A stretch of DNA of 64,000 nt from NCBI GenBank assembly GCA_002838205.1, contig CP017950.1, forward strand, positions 1,928,858-1,992,857. Reading direction: 5' to 3'. Positions 25,889 through 35,138 of this stretch are shown in pieces. Origin of the DNA: Tenericutes bacterium MZ-XQ. GTDB lineage: Bacteria > Bacillota_I > Bacilli_A > Acholeplasmatales > Acholeplasmataceae. Position numbers and translations under genes: made by a program. Positions within the stretch are counted from its first letter, which is position 1, and each line of letters starts with the position of its first letter. The notes under the pieces are model-generated. The model had not been told where the DNA came from. It saw nothing but the letters and a program-made list of their open reading frames with translations, and did no database searches.

Positions 25889-26797
25889 ATGAGAAAAGAT
25901 AGAACTTTCATCAAAAAAGCTTACCCTTACTTAACAAGTGCCCCAGCTTTAACGCTCATTGGTTTAATCGTTTTATTCCCTATACTATATACATTCTATA
26001 TTTCATTTACAAATATGAATATATATAATTGGTTTACATTTAATTTTATTGGGTTTAGCAACTATCAAAGAGCTATATTTGTTATAGATTCAGGGTTCAT
26101 TAAAGCATTAATATTTACTATCGTTTGGACGACTGTAAATATGGTATTACAACTGATTATTGCATTTATCATCGCATTCTTATTGAATAACAAACTATTA
26201 AAAGGCAAAGGTATATACAAAACAATCTTACTCATTCCTTGGGCAATCCCAGGATATGTCTCTATTCTAATTTGGCGCACTGGCATGTTTAACACAGAAT
26301 TCGGTCTACTTAATCAGTGGTTAAACGCTATGGGTTTAGAATCTATAAAATGGTTAGGATCTAGTGGGATTGCTTTTATAAGCCTAGTTGTTGTTAATTT
26401 ATGGTTAGCTCTTCCATTTATGGTTATGATCATGGATGGGGCTCTTCAAAGTATTGATCAATCTTATTATGAAGCTGCTGATATGGAATCAGCAAATATT
26501 TTTCATAAGATTCTATTCATTACAGTCCCACTTATTAAACCCGTCATTGGTCCCGCTGTAATCATCACTTTATTTACAACTTTTAAGCAATTTGATATCG
26601 TATTTTTGCTAACACTTCAACCGGGTTCCAGAACTGGTGCTAATCTGCATACGATTATCACATATGCATACGAGAATGCATTTATTACAAATAATTACGG
26701 GTATAGTTCTGCTATCTCAATCATTATTTTTATATTACTTATAGTTTTTGTCATACTAACGAATAAGCGATTAAAGAGAGGAAAAGACAATGTCTAG
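25889..26797 (+). CDS. Maltodextrin-type ABC transporter permease (MalF-like)
   Basis: A 302-residue protein with six hydrophobic segments. The cytoplasmic EAA loop reads YYEAADMESANIFHKILFIT. PYLTSAPALTLIGLIVLFPI at the N-terminus is typical of MalF/UgpA-type proteins from Gram-positive bacteria, which lack the large periplasmic loop of E. coli MalF. It follows the binding-protein gene by 3 nt and overlaps the next permease gene by 8 nt. Confidence 0.9.
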   Translation: MRKDRTFIKKAYPYLTSAPALTLIGLIVLFPILYTFYISFTNMNIYNWFTFNFIGFSNYQRAIFVIDSGFIKALIFTIVWTTVNMVLQLIIAFIIAFLLNNKLLKGKGIYKTILLIPWAIPGYVSILIWRTGMFNTEFGLLNQWLNAMGLESIKWLGSSGIAFISLVVVNLWLALPFMVMIMDGALQSIDQSYYEAADMESANIFHKILFITVPLIKPVIGPAVIITLFTTFKQFDIVFLLTLQPGSRTGANLHTIITYAYENAFITNNYGYSSAISIIIFILLIVFVILTNKRLKRGKDNV

Positions 26798-27641
26798 AAA
26801 AAAAAGAAAGCAAATCATCATCAAAAAAATACTTTTGCATTCTTTTTTCGTTTGTTTGTCTTTCATAACACTTATCCCGATACTATACACATTATCCGTT
26901 TCTTTAAATGCCCAAAATGAGTTGGTATCTTCTAATTTTTCATTTTTACCAAGTGCATTAACACTAAAACACTACATAAACCTATTTACAGAAAAACCAT
27001 TACTGCTTTGGTTTAAAAACTCTTTGATTCTTGCTATATCAACACTAGGATTATCCTTAAGTATAGCAATACCAACAGCTTATGCCTTTTCAAGGTTAAA
27101 ATTCAAAGGTAATCGTTCTATATTTCAAGGTTTAATTTTGCTTAATGCATTCCCTGCAATCTTGTCAATGTTTGCCATCTGGAAGTTAATGTCCGGTCCA
27201 GTATCTTTAGTTAACACAAGATTAGGCTTAGTTTTAATTTATGCTGGAACTATGGCTATATTTGGCATTATGAACATGAAAGGATATTTTGATACAATAC
27301 CTAAAGAAATTGAGGAAGCTGCACGTATAGATGGTAGTTCAGAATTTCAAGTAATCACAAAAATTGTATTACCACTAGCAAAACCTTCAATTATTGTAAC
27401 ATCTGTCCTTGTGCTTATATATGTTTGGAATGAATATATATTTAGCATCACTTTTATGACAGGTTTAGAAAAATTTACACTTGCTGTAGGATTATATAGT
27501 CTACAAGCTGGTGAAATGAGTGGATCATGGCCACTGTTTGCTGCAGCTGCACTCTTAACATCTTTACCTGTACTTATCGTATTTTTAACCATTCAAAAAC
27601 ACATGGAATCAGGACTAACTGTCGGAGGTGTAAAAGCATAA
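26790..27641 (+). CDS. Maltodextrin-type ABC transporter permease (MalG-like)
   Basis: A 283-residue protein with six hydrophobic segments and the EAA loop EIEEAARIDGSSEFQVITKI. It pairs with the preceding permease. The C-terminus KHMESGLTVGGVKA is the conserved MalG/MsmG tail (QKYFVxGLTxGAVKG). No ATPase gene follows; in Gram-positive sugar importers a shared MsmK/MsmX-type ATPase encoded elsewhere is common, which I infer here. Its stop overlaps the GH13 start by one base. Confidence 0.9.
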   Translation: MSRKKRKQIIIKKILLHSFFVCLSFITLIPILYTLSVSLNAQNELVSSNFSFLPSALTLKHYINLFTEKPLLLWFKNSLILAISTLGLSLSIAIPTAYAFSRLKFKGNRSIFQGLILLNAFPAILSMFAIWKLMSGPVSLVNTRLGLVLIYAGTMAIFGIMNMKGYFDTIPKEIEEAARIDGSSEFQVITKIVLPLAKPSIIVTSVLVLIYVWNEYIFSITFMTGLEKFTLAVGLYSLQAGEMSGSWPLFAAAALLTSLPVLIVFLTIQKHMESGLTVGGVKA

Positions 27642-29374
27642 TGAATAAAAGTTTAGTTTCCCATTATCCAATGTCAGAAGATGCATTTGCAATCAGTGAA
27701 CAAGAAGCTGTTTTTAGACTAAAAACTGGTAAAGAAGGTATTAGTGCAGTTTACTTTTGTTACGGAGATACTGCATTTAAAGGTAATCCAGTCATATTTA
27801 CAAAATTGCTTATGAACAAGATTGCATCTGACTTATATAAAGATTATTATGAGGTTCATGTCACTGAACCTTACCTTAGAATGGTCTACTATTTTGAAAT
27901 AATCGACGAAAATCAACAAAGTTATTACTATTATGCAGATCACTTCTACGATTCTATCTCAATAGATAGAAACGATTTATACAAACTCCCTTATTTAAGA
28001 AAAGAAGATATAGCAAAGGTTCCGAGTTGGTTATCTAAAAGTACTGTTTATAATATTTTTCCAGATAGTTTTGCGACAAGAAAAAACTATATATCCAAAT
28101 CAGCTTCAGAAGTCTTTTATAGAGGCTTGTCTTGTAAATCTAAGTTAGGTGGTACACTTAAGGGTATAACAGAAAACTTAGATTATATTCAGAATCTAGG
28201 CTTTAATACAGTATACTTAAATCCAATTTTTACAGCCGGAGAGTATCATAAATACGACTTAATCGATTACTATACAATCGATCCAAATTTTGGAACTAAT
28301 GAAGATTTTTTAACACTTGTTAATGAAGTCCATAAAAGAAACATGAAAATCGTTATTGACGGCGTCTTTAATCACTCCGGATGGAACTTTTTTGCATTTA
28401 AAGATGTGCTTAAAAATCAAAAAGATTCCATATATAGAGACTGGTTCTATCGTTTAGATTTCCCTATATATTCGCCCGATAACTATGATGACATACCTCC
28501 TTACGCGTGTTTTGGTTATGAAAGACATATGCCAAAACTAAACACTTCCAATGAGACTGTCATTGCATATTTTATTGGAGTCGTTAGGTACTGGACAGAA
28601 AAATATCATATCGACGGCTGGAGATTAGACGTTGCTGATGAAGTAGACATGAATTTTTGGAGAGCCATAAGGAAAGCTATTAAATCCGTTAATCCAAACT
28701 GTGCAATCATAGGTGAAGTATGGCAAAATGCTCATGCATTCTTAGATGGTTCTATGTTTGATTCTGTTATGAACTATGATTTTAGAAAACATTCAATCGA
28801 GTTCTTTGCGAATCAGCACGTTACTGCTCACGTGTTCGATAGTCGTATATCAACACTGAGAATGCGTTATCAATCTCAATTTAACTTTGCGCAATTTAAT
28901 CTTCTTGATAGCCATGATGTGCCAAGGTTTTTATCACTATGTAAAAACAACTTATCTATCTATAAACTTGCTGTAGTATGCTTATTTACTCAACAAGGTG
29001 TTCCTATGATACTTTATGGAGATGAGCAAGGTCTTACTGGAATTAAGGAAGACGATTATCGACAAGCCATGGTATTTAATAACAATCATGAATTGTTTGA
29101 ATTCTATCAACAAATTTCTGCTATAAGAGCTTCTCATAAAGCTTTAATGACTGGTAGTTATCAAACAGTCCATGCGAGTGAAGATCATGGATTATATGTC
29201 TATAAAAGAGCAGATGAAATAGAAGAAATTACAGTGATTTTAAATCATGCGAATGAAACATCAAATATTACAAGCTTCACGCAAGGAAATGTTATTATTC
29301 AAGAAGGTCTTTCTCATGGAGAAATCGCACCTTATGGTTTTGCTATTTTTCATAAAAAATTAAGAAAAGAGTGA
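27641..29374 (+). CDS. GH13 alpha-glucanase (neopullulanase/cyclomaltodextrinase type)
   Basis: A 577-residue cytoplasmic enzyme without signal peptide. Residues 1-125 form an N-terminal beta domain like CBM34, then PSWLSKSTVYNIFPDSFA opens the barrel. GH13 regions: DGVFNHSG (region I), DGWRLDVADEVD with nucleophile Asp330, IGEVWQN with acid Glu359 and LLDSHDVPR with transition-state Asp426. The N-terminal domain and VYNIFPDSF are typical of subfamily 20 (maltogenic amylase/neopullulanase/cyclomaltodextrinase), which hydrolyses imported maltodextrins. The ATG at 27641 after GGAGGTG is used; a longer frame to 27527 lies inside the permease gene. Ends in TGA. Confidence 0.9.
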   Translation: MNKSLVSHYPMSEDAFAISEQEAVFRLKTGKEGISAVYFCYGDTAFKGNPVIFTKLLMNKIASDLYKDYYEVHVTEPYLRMVYYFEIIDENQQSYYYYADHFYDSISIDRNDLYKLPYLRKEDIAKVPSWLSKSTVYNIFPDSFATRKNYISKSASEVFYRGLSCKSKLGGTLKGITENLDYIQNLGFNTVYLNPIFTAGEYHKYDLIDYYTIDPNFGTNEDFLTLVNEVHKRNMKIVIDGVFNHSGWNFFAFKDVLKNQKDSIYRDWFYRLDFPIYSPDNYDDIPPYACFGYERHMPKLNTSNETVIAYFIGVVRYWTEKYHIDGWRLDVADEVDMNFWRAIRKAIKSVNPNCAIIGEVWQNAHAFLDGSMFDSVMNYDFRKHSIEFFANQHVTAHVFDSRISTLRMRYQSQFNFAQFNLLDSHDVPRFLSLCKNNLSIYKLAVVCLFTQQGVPMILYGDEQGLTGIKEDDYRQAMVFNNNHELFEFYQQISAIRASHKALMTGSYQTVHASEDHGLYVYKRADEIEEITVILNHANETSNITSFTQGNVIIQEGLSHGEIAPYGFAIFHKKLRKE

Positions 29375-29378
29375 TTTT

Positions 29379-30395
29379 ATGTCCGCAACGATTAAAGATG
29401 TCGCACGTATAGCAGGAACATCTATATCAACAGTTTCAAAAGTAATCAATGGATCTCCTACCATTTCACTACCAACTGTTGAAAAAGTGCAATCGGCTAT
29501 CAAAAGTCTAAATTATACCCCTAACAAAAGAGCTCAGAATCTTGCTAAAAAAAACACAAATATTATATCATTCATTACGAAGGCAAAAAGAGATTCAGCC
29601 TTTGTCAATCCTCATTTATTTGAAGTGATGACAGGTGCCCAACGCACTCTATTTCAGCGTGGATATACCATGTCGTTTATTGGACTAAAAAACTCAGATC
29701 TTTCAGTCATTAAAGATTTAGTTGAAAACAAAAGTGTGGATGGCATGCTTATACATGCATCGGTAATTACACAAGAAATAGCTAAATATCTATCTAAAAT
29801 CAATTATCCACATATCATCATAGGGATGCCAGATTTTCCGACATCCGCTTCTTGGGTAGATACCAACAATGAGCTATCAGGACATCTTGTTGCTAAACAT
29901 CTCATCGGTTTAGGTAGAGAAAAAATTGCTTTTATCGCTGGAGAAAAGAAAGACTTAATCTCAGAGCATAGATTACAAGGTGTCAAGAAAGAGTTAACTG
30001 ATAATTTGGTTGCTATTAATGAAGATTATTTTATAAATACTAATTCTTCCATATCTGCTAGTTATCAAGTAACAATGGATCTCCTAAAAATGGATCCTCG
30101 TCCTAATGCCATTGTTTGTGCAAATAATACGATTGATTTAGGCTGTATTGCAGCATTAAATGATGCTAAAGTAATCATCCCTGATGAAATGGCTGTAGTT
30201 ACTTTTGATGATTATCCATATGCTGCGATAACCAATCCACCAACTACAGCAATTAATATTGATGTATACGATTTAGGACAGCAAGCTGCAAAATTACTTT
30301 TAGAGAAAATCAGAAAACCAAACTCTAGTTTTCAAACTTTTATGACCGTTCCTTTACTCGTCATTAGAAAATCGACACGAAAAGATCCAAGCTAA
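29379..30395 (+). CDS. LacI family transcriptional regulator
   Basis: A 338-residue regulator. Residues 2-50: ATIKDVARIAGTSISTVSKV followed by INGSPTIS, the LacI helix-turn-helix, and the hinge LNYTPNKRAQNLA. The rest is a periplasmic-binding-like sugar domain (HLIGLGREKIAFIAGEKK, AIVCANNTIDLGCI, VTFDDYPYAAITNPPTTAI). It is the last gene of the starch operon, 4 nt after the GH13 gene. Probable target: the CG-centred palindromes at 22918-23016. MalR-type regulators release DNA on binding maltose or maltodextrin; this is inferred. Confidence 0.9.
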   Translation: MSATIKDVARIAGTSISTVSKVINGSPTISLPTVEKVQSAIKSLNYTPNKRAQNLAKKNTNIISFITKAKRDSAFVNPHLFEVMTGAQRTLFQRGYTMSFIGLKNSDLSVIKDLVENKSVDGMLIHASVITQEIAKYLSKINYPHIIIGMPDFPTSASWVDTNNELSGHLVAKHLIGLGREKIAFIAGEKKDLISEHRLQGVKKELTDNLVAINEDYFINTNSSISASYQVTMDLLKMDPRPNAIVCANNTIDLGCIAALNDAKVIIPDEMAVVTFDDYPYAAITNPPTTAINIDVYDLGQQAAKLLLEKIRKPNSSFQTFMTVPLLVIRKSTRKDPS

Positions 30396-30433
30396 GCATG
30401 TTGATTCAAAATGAAATGACTTTCCTATTATAA

Positions 30434-30478
30434 TAAAAAAGGATTGAGTCTTCTATTTGATAGAATCAATCCTTTTTC
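30434..30478 (+). terminator. Bidirectional terminator after the starch operon
   Basis: AAAAAAGGATTGA pairs with TCAATCCTTTTT; an inner TTCTA/TAGAA pair extends the stem. A- and T-runs on both sides also allow it to end the transcript of the opposing membrane-protein gene. Confidence 0.8.
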
Positions 30479-30563
30479 ATTTATAACCAATAAATATTCT
30501 ATGTTATAGTCTAATTACTAAAAAAATTACTTAATTTTGCTTATTTATTTCCTTTCGGCAAAA

Positions 30564-30941
30564 TCAAATCGCAAGAATTAACAGCAAAATAAATGTAATC
30601 AAATTAATTGGACCAAACAGGTTACGCTCTTTTTTGCTTTGAGATGATAAGTTCATCACCGTGCCAAAAAAGAAAAATACCACAACAAACCATAAAAGCA
30701 CATCAGTCACAAATGCAGGTTGATTTATGATCAATTCTGAACTCGCAGAAACGATATAGACAAACCCCCACAATATAAAGACTTGAATGATTGCCGCAAT
30801 TCTTAGTGGTTTAGGTAAAACCCCTTCATATTTACCCCCCATTGTATAACTACCTAAAGGTGCCTTAAGCGCAAGTGCAATTTGAAGAGCACTCACAAAA
30901 ACAGCTACAACTATAAAATAAATGCCAATAAAAGTATTCAT
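30564..30941 (-). CDS. Small four-helix membrane protein
   Basis: A 125-residue protein with four hydrophobic segments (about residues 3-25, 48-66, 78-96, 108-124). Between the first two is LKAPLGSYTMGGKYEGVLPK, a motif seen in conserved hypothetical membrane proteins of Firmicutes and actinobacteria. No function is known. It follows the TetR gene by 45 nt on the same strand and is likely in the same transcript, so it may be regulated by it. GGAGGAATT precedes the start. Confidence 0.6.
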   Translation of the reverse strand: MNTFIGIYFIVVAVFVSALQIALALKAPLGSYTMGGKYEGVLPKPLRIAAIIQVFILWGFVYIVSASSELIINQPAFVTDVLLWFVVVFFFFGTVMNLSSQSKKERNLFGPINLITFILLLILAI

Positions 30942-30986
30942 AATTCCTCCATTTTATATTTTTATCTAATTTAATGATTACTTCAT

Positions 30987-31553
30987 TTACTTTTTCAATA
31001 AGTAATCCATAAGTGCTTCACCATTGTTATCAATAAGTTTGATGACAGCTTCATCTTCTAAGTAGGGTTTGTAATAACTCTTTTTAGCCATAATGGCTAA
31101 CCCAACTTGTAAAGCCTGCATAGAAATAATGAAACGCATGAGTGCTTCTTTACTAAGGTTCTTATATTGTTCGTTTTCTAAAACTGCATCCATCATTTTT
31201 TTAACATTTTTCTCACTTGTTTCTGGATCATCCTCTTCAAGAAGAAAAACCTTGTAAAGCTTTGGATATTTTTTATTAAACTCTATCGAAGCAATCGCAT
31301 ATCGTAAAAACGGATCTTCATGCTTAGATGATTGAATCATGTGATGATAGACATGTTGCGCTTTTTCCATAACTGCTTGTTTTAATTCTTCAACGCGTTT
31401 AAAGTTAACGTATATTGGTGCAATCGATGAGCCCATATGTTTGGCTATATTTCTTATTGTCATATGATCAATACCTTCTTCACATGCTACATTAAAGGCT
31501 GCATCGACAATCATTTCTTTTGAAAACACTGTATTAGCTGGCATAAAATTCAA
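30987..31553 (-). CDS. TetR/AcrR family transcriptional regulator
   Basis: A 188-residue protein. Residues about 10-58 are the DNA-binding domain (DHMTIRNIAKHMGSSIAPIY then VNFKRVEELKQAVMEKA). The C-terminal half is helical and resembles the WHG-type TetR C-terminal domain only loosely. GAGGAGTT precedes the start. Two adjacent 14 bp palindromes in the divergent promoter region suggest that it represses itself, the membrane protein gene downstream and the acetyltransferase gene opposite. Confidence 0.85.
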   Translation of the reverse strand: MNFMPANTVFSKEMIVDAAFNVACEEGIDHMTIRNIAKHMGSSIAPIYVNFKRVEELKQAVMEKAQHVYHHMIQSSKHEDPFLRYAIASIEFNKKYPKLYKVFLLEEDDPETSEKNVKKMMDAVLENEQYKNLSKEALMRFIISMQALQVGLAIMAKKSYYKPYLEDEAVIKLIDNNGEALMDYLLKK

Positions 31554-31563
31554 CTCCTCATAG

Positions 31564-31620
31564 ATATCACTTGATATATATCACATGATATATTATAATA
31601 GAAGTGTATCTTAAAGTCAA
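31564..31620. promoter_or_regulatory. Face-to-face promoters with two tandem operators
   Basis: Rightward: TTGATA (31571-31576), 17 bp, TATAAT (31594-31599). Leftward: TTGACT (31615-31620 on the complement), 17 bp, TATAAT (31592-31597). The -10 boxes share the same bases. Two contiguous palindromes, ATATCACTTGATAT (31564-31577) and ATATCACATGATAT (31578-31591), cover the rightward -35 and spacer and lie just downstream of the leftward -10. Confidence 0.78.
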
Positions 31621-31644
31621 CTAAAATTAGTTTGTGGAGGAAAA

Positions 31645-32178
31645 ATGGCTCATATAACATACAAAAAAATGAACATAAATGATGTTCCCAAGTTGTCAGA
31701 AATCGACGCTTCTATATATATCAAAAACGCTTGGAGAGATGTAGAAGGCATCAAAAAATTGGTTTCAATTGATTATGATGAAAAAGGATTCCCTAATGGC
31801 ATAGATGAACACAAAAAGGAGTTAGAACATACCATCTTGAATCATGGTTATGCGGTTGGCGCATATAACGATCAAGATCTATTGGTTGGATTTGCAACAC
31901 TCAATCGACCGATATTTGGAAAATCATATCGCTATGTTTTACTTGATCAATTGTTTATATCCAAACCTTTTCGAAAACATGGCATTGGTAAAACTCTTAT
32001 GAAGCTATGCATGGATGAAGCCAGATTATGGGGTGCTAATAAATTATATATCTGTGCAGGTTCTTCTGAAGATACCATCGCTTTTTATCGATCTATTGGA
32101 TGTAGAAATGCTATGGAGATTAATCAAGAACTCTATGAAAGCGACCCAAGGGATTTTCAACTTGAATGTGAACTCTAA
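31645..32178 (+). CDS. GNAT family N-acetyltransferase
   Basis: A 177-residue protein: YRYVLLDQLFISKPFRKHGI then GKTLMKLCMDEARLWGANKL contain the acetyl-CoA pyrophosphate loop (R-K-H-G-I-G-K, matching Q/RxxGxG/A), and EDTIAFYRSIGC is the last helix. TGGAGGAAA precedes the start. It is divergent from the TetR gene and shares its operator region, so expression is probably induced by the ligand of that regulator. Acceptor substrate unknown; detoxification or antibiotic acetylation would fit such a pairing, without proof. Confidence 0.85.
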   Translation: MAHITYKKMNINDVPKLSEIDASIYIKNAWRDVEGIKKLVSIDYDEKGFPNGIDEHKKELEHTILNHGYAVGAYNDQDLLVGFATLNRPIFGKSYRYVLLDQLFISKPFRKHGIGKTLMKLCMDEARLWGANKLYICAGSSEDTIAFYRSIGCRNAMEINQELYESDPRDFQLECEL

Positions 32179-32182
32179 GTAA

Positions 32183-32223
32183 AAAGCTCGAATCTCGAAT
32201 AAGAGATTTGAGCTTTATTATTT
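32183..32223. terminator. Bidirectional terminator
   Basis: Fourteen-bp stem AAAGCTCGAATCTC (32183-32196) with GAGATTTGAGCTTT (32203-32216), one mismatch, A-rich and T-rich on the two sides. Ends the acetyltransferase and the opposing glycohydrolase-like genes. Confidence 0.8.
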
Positions 32224-32232
32224 TTCTACATC

Positions 32233-33297
32233 TTATAAGTGTTCGGTTAAACTATCAGCTAACTTCAATAGTTCTTCTTTTTCATTTAGTCCTTCAATAA
32301 ATCTTTTGGGGATCCCTGAAAGTCCCACTTGTGCACCAATTAATGCACCAGTCAACATGGCACGAACTTGGTTTTGTCCACCACCATTGATAGCATGTAA
32401 AACACCAGATTCAAAATCACCACCAAATTTCGCAGCCAAATAATAAACAGCTGGCATCATATGATAAAAAGCACATGGCATTCCGTAAACTAAAGAAACT
32501 TTCCAAGCTGGTTCAATAACAATATTTGGATCAAATGCTGCTCTAATCATATAACTTGGAGAAAGCAGTGCATCAGGAGATGCAAATAACCCTTCATTAG
32601 ATTTTGCTTTTTCTCCTTTTTCAGGTACACCTAAATTTGAAGATGTCACTGCATGAAAAGGTAATTCTTTTTGATACACTTTTTTCATGAGTTTCGAACT
32701 TATATCTTGATTAAATGGTTCTCCTTGAATGATCAAAGCAAGTAAAACATTAAATGCAACTGATACTGATCCAGTTACATTATCACTTTGCGTTAAGCAT
32801 GTGTTTTCTGTAACGATCTCAGCTACTTTTGCTAAATCTTTTGCATAATAAATTGCAGTTGGAATATTTCTTTCAAGTGATTCTGTTGTATCACTAATAC
32901 TTGCTAAATGATCCCAATCTACCTTTTCAATGACTCTTTTTTGATAGATATGTCTCATGACTTGTGATGTATATCCACCATAACCACCCATAGGTGTACC
33001 ATCTAACTGAGGTAGTATTTCCTCATCAAAAAGCTTAATAAATCCAGATTTTTTGTAGCCATTATCTTTAATGTATTGTTCAGCAACTTTCTTTATGATC
33101 CAACCTTGTTGAGATATATCTCCTCTTTTCATTTGTCCATGATATCTATGCGCTAAAGGAGTCGTATAATCATCAATCCATGTTCCATAGTGTTTATGTT
33201 GCTCATCTAGATTATAAAACCAATGTGGACCAACACCCAAAGCTTCTCCAATTAAAGCACCTATAAAAGCACCTTGTGCCCTATCTTTTATGTTCAT
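32233..33297 (-). CDS. Divergent ADP-ribosylglycohydrolase-family protein
   Basis: A 354-residue helical protein with the ADPRH frame: RAQGAFIGALIGEALGVGPH at the N-terminus and AINGGGQNQVRAMLTGALIG AQVG near the end. Functional ADPRH/DraG enzymes have GDALG, a TDDT motif and a late GxDxDT that together hold two magnesium ions. Here these read GEALG, TWIDDYTT and GGGQNQ, so most metal Asp residues of the late motif are absent. It may use a different metal set or substrate, or only bind. GAGGTGTGTC precedes the start. The gene is alone. Confidence 0.7.
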   Translation of the reverse strand: MNIKDRAQGAFIGALIGEALGVGPHWFYNLDEQHKHYGTWIDDYTTPLAHRYHGQMKRGDISQQGWIIKKVAEQYIKDNGYKKSGFIKLFDEEILPQLDGTPMGGYGGYTSQVMRHIYQKRVIEKVDWDHLASISDTTESLERNIPTAIYYAKDLAKVAEIVTENTCLTQSDNVTGSVSVAFNVLLALIIQGEPFNQDISSKLMKKVYQKELPFHAVTSSNLGVPEKGEKAKSNEGLFASPDALLSPSYMIRAAFDPNIVIEPAWKVSLVYGMPCAFYHMMPAVYYLAAKFGGDFESGVLHAINGGGQNQVRAMLTGALIGAQVGLSGIPKRFIEGLNEKEELLKLADSLTEHL

Positions 33298-33422
33298 GAC
33301 ACACCTCCACTAATTTAGTCTAATTATATCAAATTTAGAAACAATCATTGATCTATACGCCTTTACTTAATCAAAAAAATGGGACAGATATTCAATCAAA
33401 ACATCCATCCATATTTATAAAC

Positions 33423-34010
33423 TTAACTATCTTTTTTTAATATTATAATTGTTACTATTGTTATTGAAGAAATAACAGTAAAAACTAAAGTTGTAACAGC
33501 AATACCTTCCATAAGTGTTTTTAAATTGTATACATGTTCAGGTAAGTTTACAAAAACGATATCAATATCATCAGTAAAAGGATCATCATCGATCACTTCT
33601 AACATCATATGATACACGTGATTCTTTTTTAAATCTAGAATCACAAGATACTCACTCATTTCATCAATAAGAACTTTTTCATTTTCCATAAGCGATTTAA
33701 CTAGTGCTTTTTCGTGATTAATACCATCATATGATATCTGAAGGTGATAGCGATCGAGCATAACATAGTTATCTCTATATGTAATAATTTCAACATATTC
33801 ATCCAATAACGATACTTCTATATAAGAAGCAACTCCTGTTTGACCGATAATAGCTACATATTCGCCCTCATAAACAGTTGTTTTCGGTTCATTATTAACA
33901 TATAAATATCCGTACTCTAAACGTTTTGTTTGATTAAAAGCTATCACAGAAGCTATTACAGATACGACAATTAAAACCATTGGAATTATCCAAAGTTTTT
34001 TGATCTTCAT
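33423..34010 (-). CDS. Membrane protein with one large external domain, unknown function
   Basis: A 195-residue protein. A transmembrane helix at residues about 7-25 and another at about 168-190 enclose an extracytoplasmic domain of some 140 residues rich in beta-strands (YEGEYVAIIGQTGVASYIEV). No family was recognised. The start follows GGTGATACT. It lies between the glycohydrolase-like gene and the divergent opp operon. Confidence 0.6.
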   Translation of the reverse strand: MKIKKLWIIPMVLIVVSVIASVIAFNQTKRLEYGYLYVNNEPKTTVYEGEYVAIIGQTGVASYIEVSLLDEYVEIITYRDNYVMLDRYHLQISYDGINHEKALVKSLMENEKVLIDEMSEYLVILDLKKNHVYHMMLEVIDDDPFTDDIDIVFVNLPEHVYNLKTLMEGIAVTTLVFTVISSITIVTIIILKKDS

Positions 34011-34090
34011 AGTATCACCATTTTCAATTTTTTTATCTCATATCACACTTAATGAAAATCCTAGTTTCTTCCAGTTTATCACTTATTATA

Positions 34091-34119
34091 TTGACACAAT
34101 CTCACAATTGCTATATAAT
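34091..34119 (+). promoter_or_regulatory. Promoter of the opp operon
   Basis: Consensus TTGACA (34091-34096), 17 bp spacer and consensus TATAAT (34114-34119). The leader of about 90 nt contains no riboswitch fold that I recognise. Confidence 0.85.
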
Positions 34120-34212
34120 TTGCTTAAAGACGGCACTTATATATTAAATATAGCATAATTTTGTAGTAAATCCTCAATGAATCAGTATGATTTTAAATAG
34201 GAGGTAACTTTT

Positions 34213-35130
34213 ATGCATCGGTTTTTTATTAGAAAAACACTTTTTTCTATATTAACCCTCTTGATTGTCGTTACTCTTGTGTTCTTCATGTTAAGAGCAA
34301 TCCCCGGTGGACCTTTCACAAGAGAAAAGCCTTTGCCTGAGGCAACCCGCGAAAGACTTGAAGAAGCTTACGGCTTAAACGAACCATTGATGGTTCAGTA
34401 CTTTACTTACATGGGTAATCTTTTTACCGGCGACTTAGGACCATCCTTTAGAAAACCAGCTTATTCAGTTAATGAATTATTAGCAACAGGGATCCCCCAA
34501 ACCTTTCAAATTGGGCTATTAGCGGTAATAGTTATTATTGTTGTAGGCATCCCTTTAGGCGTCATTTCAGCGTTAAAAGCAAATACATATATCGATTACG
34601 GAGTCATGATCTTGGCCACGGTAGGCATTACTGTCCCGAGCTTTGTCATTGGCTCTTTGTTTATTTTATTGGCCCAAAATACTTCTTGGATGCCAGTAGG
34701 AGGGCTCACCCAACCCATATCTTACCTTGGTCCTGTGGTTGCACTTAGCGGCTATTCTTTAGCATTTGTTTCTAGACTTACTAGATCTAGTATGCTTGAA
34801 GTTTTAAGACAAGATTATATTAGAACTGCACGTGCCAAAGGATTATCTGAATCAAAAGTTATTTTCAAGCATGCATTAAAAAATGGACTTATTCCAGTCA
34901 TCACTTATATTGGTCCAATGATTGCAGCTATTATGACTGGTAGTTTTGTCGTTGAAAGAATCTTTGTCATCAATGGTATTGGTAAATACTTTACTGAATC
35001 CATTGGCGCTAGAGATTATACCCTTGTTATCGGTGTCACATTATTTTATGCATCATTTTATATCATCATGGTTTTATTAGTTGACCTAGCTTATTCAATA
35101 ATCGATCCTAGAATTAGGGTTTCTAAGTAG
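34213..35130 (+). CDS. oppB: Oligopeptide ABC transporter permease OppB
   Basis: A 305-residue protein with six hydrophobic segments. RAIPGGPFTREKPLPEATRE is the conserved periplasmic region after helix 1, YIRTARAKGLSESKVIFKHA is the EAA loop, and VERIFVINGIGKYF follows. It forms the channel with OppC. TAGGAGGTAACTTTT precedes the start. First gene of oppBCDFA. Confidence 0.93.
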   Translation: MHRFFIRKTLFSILTLLIVVTLVFFMLRAIPGGPFTREKPLPEATRERLEEAYGLNEPLMVQYFTYMGNLFTGDLGPSFRKPAYSVNELLATGIPQTFQIGLLAVIVIIVVGIPLGVISALKANTYIDYGVMILATVGITVPSFVIGSLFILLAQNTSWMPVGGLTQPISYLGPVVALSGYSLAFVSRLTRSSMLEVLRQDYIRTARAKGLSESKVIFKHALKNGLIPVITYIGPMIAAIMTGSFVVERIFVINGIGKYFTESIGARDYTLVIGVTLFYASFYIIMVLLVDLAYSIIDPRIRVSK

Positions 35131-35138
35131 GTGATGTT

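Noticed and set aside
27527-27640. N-terminal extension of the GH13 enzyme
   Set aside because: It lies in the permease gene in another frame; GGAGGTG and the ATG at 27641 define the start.
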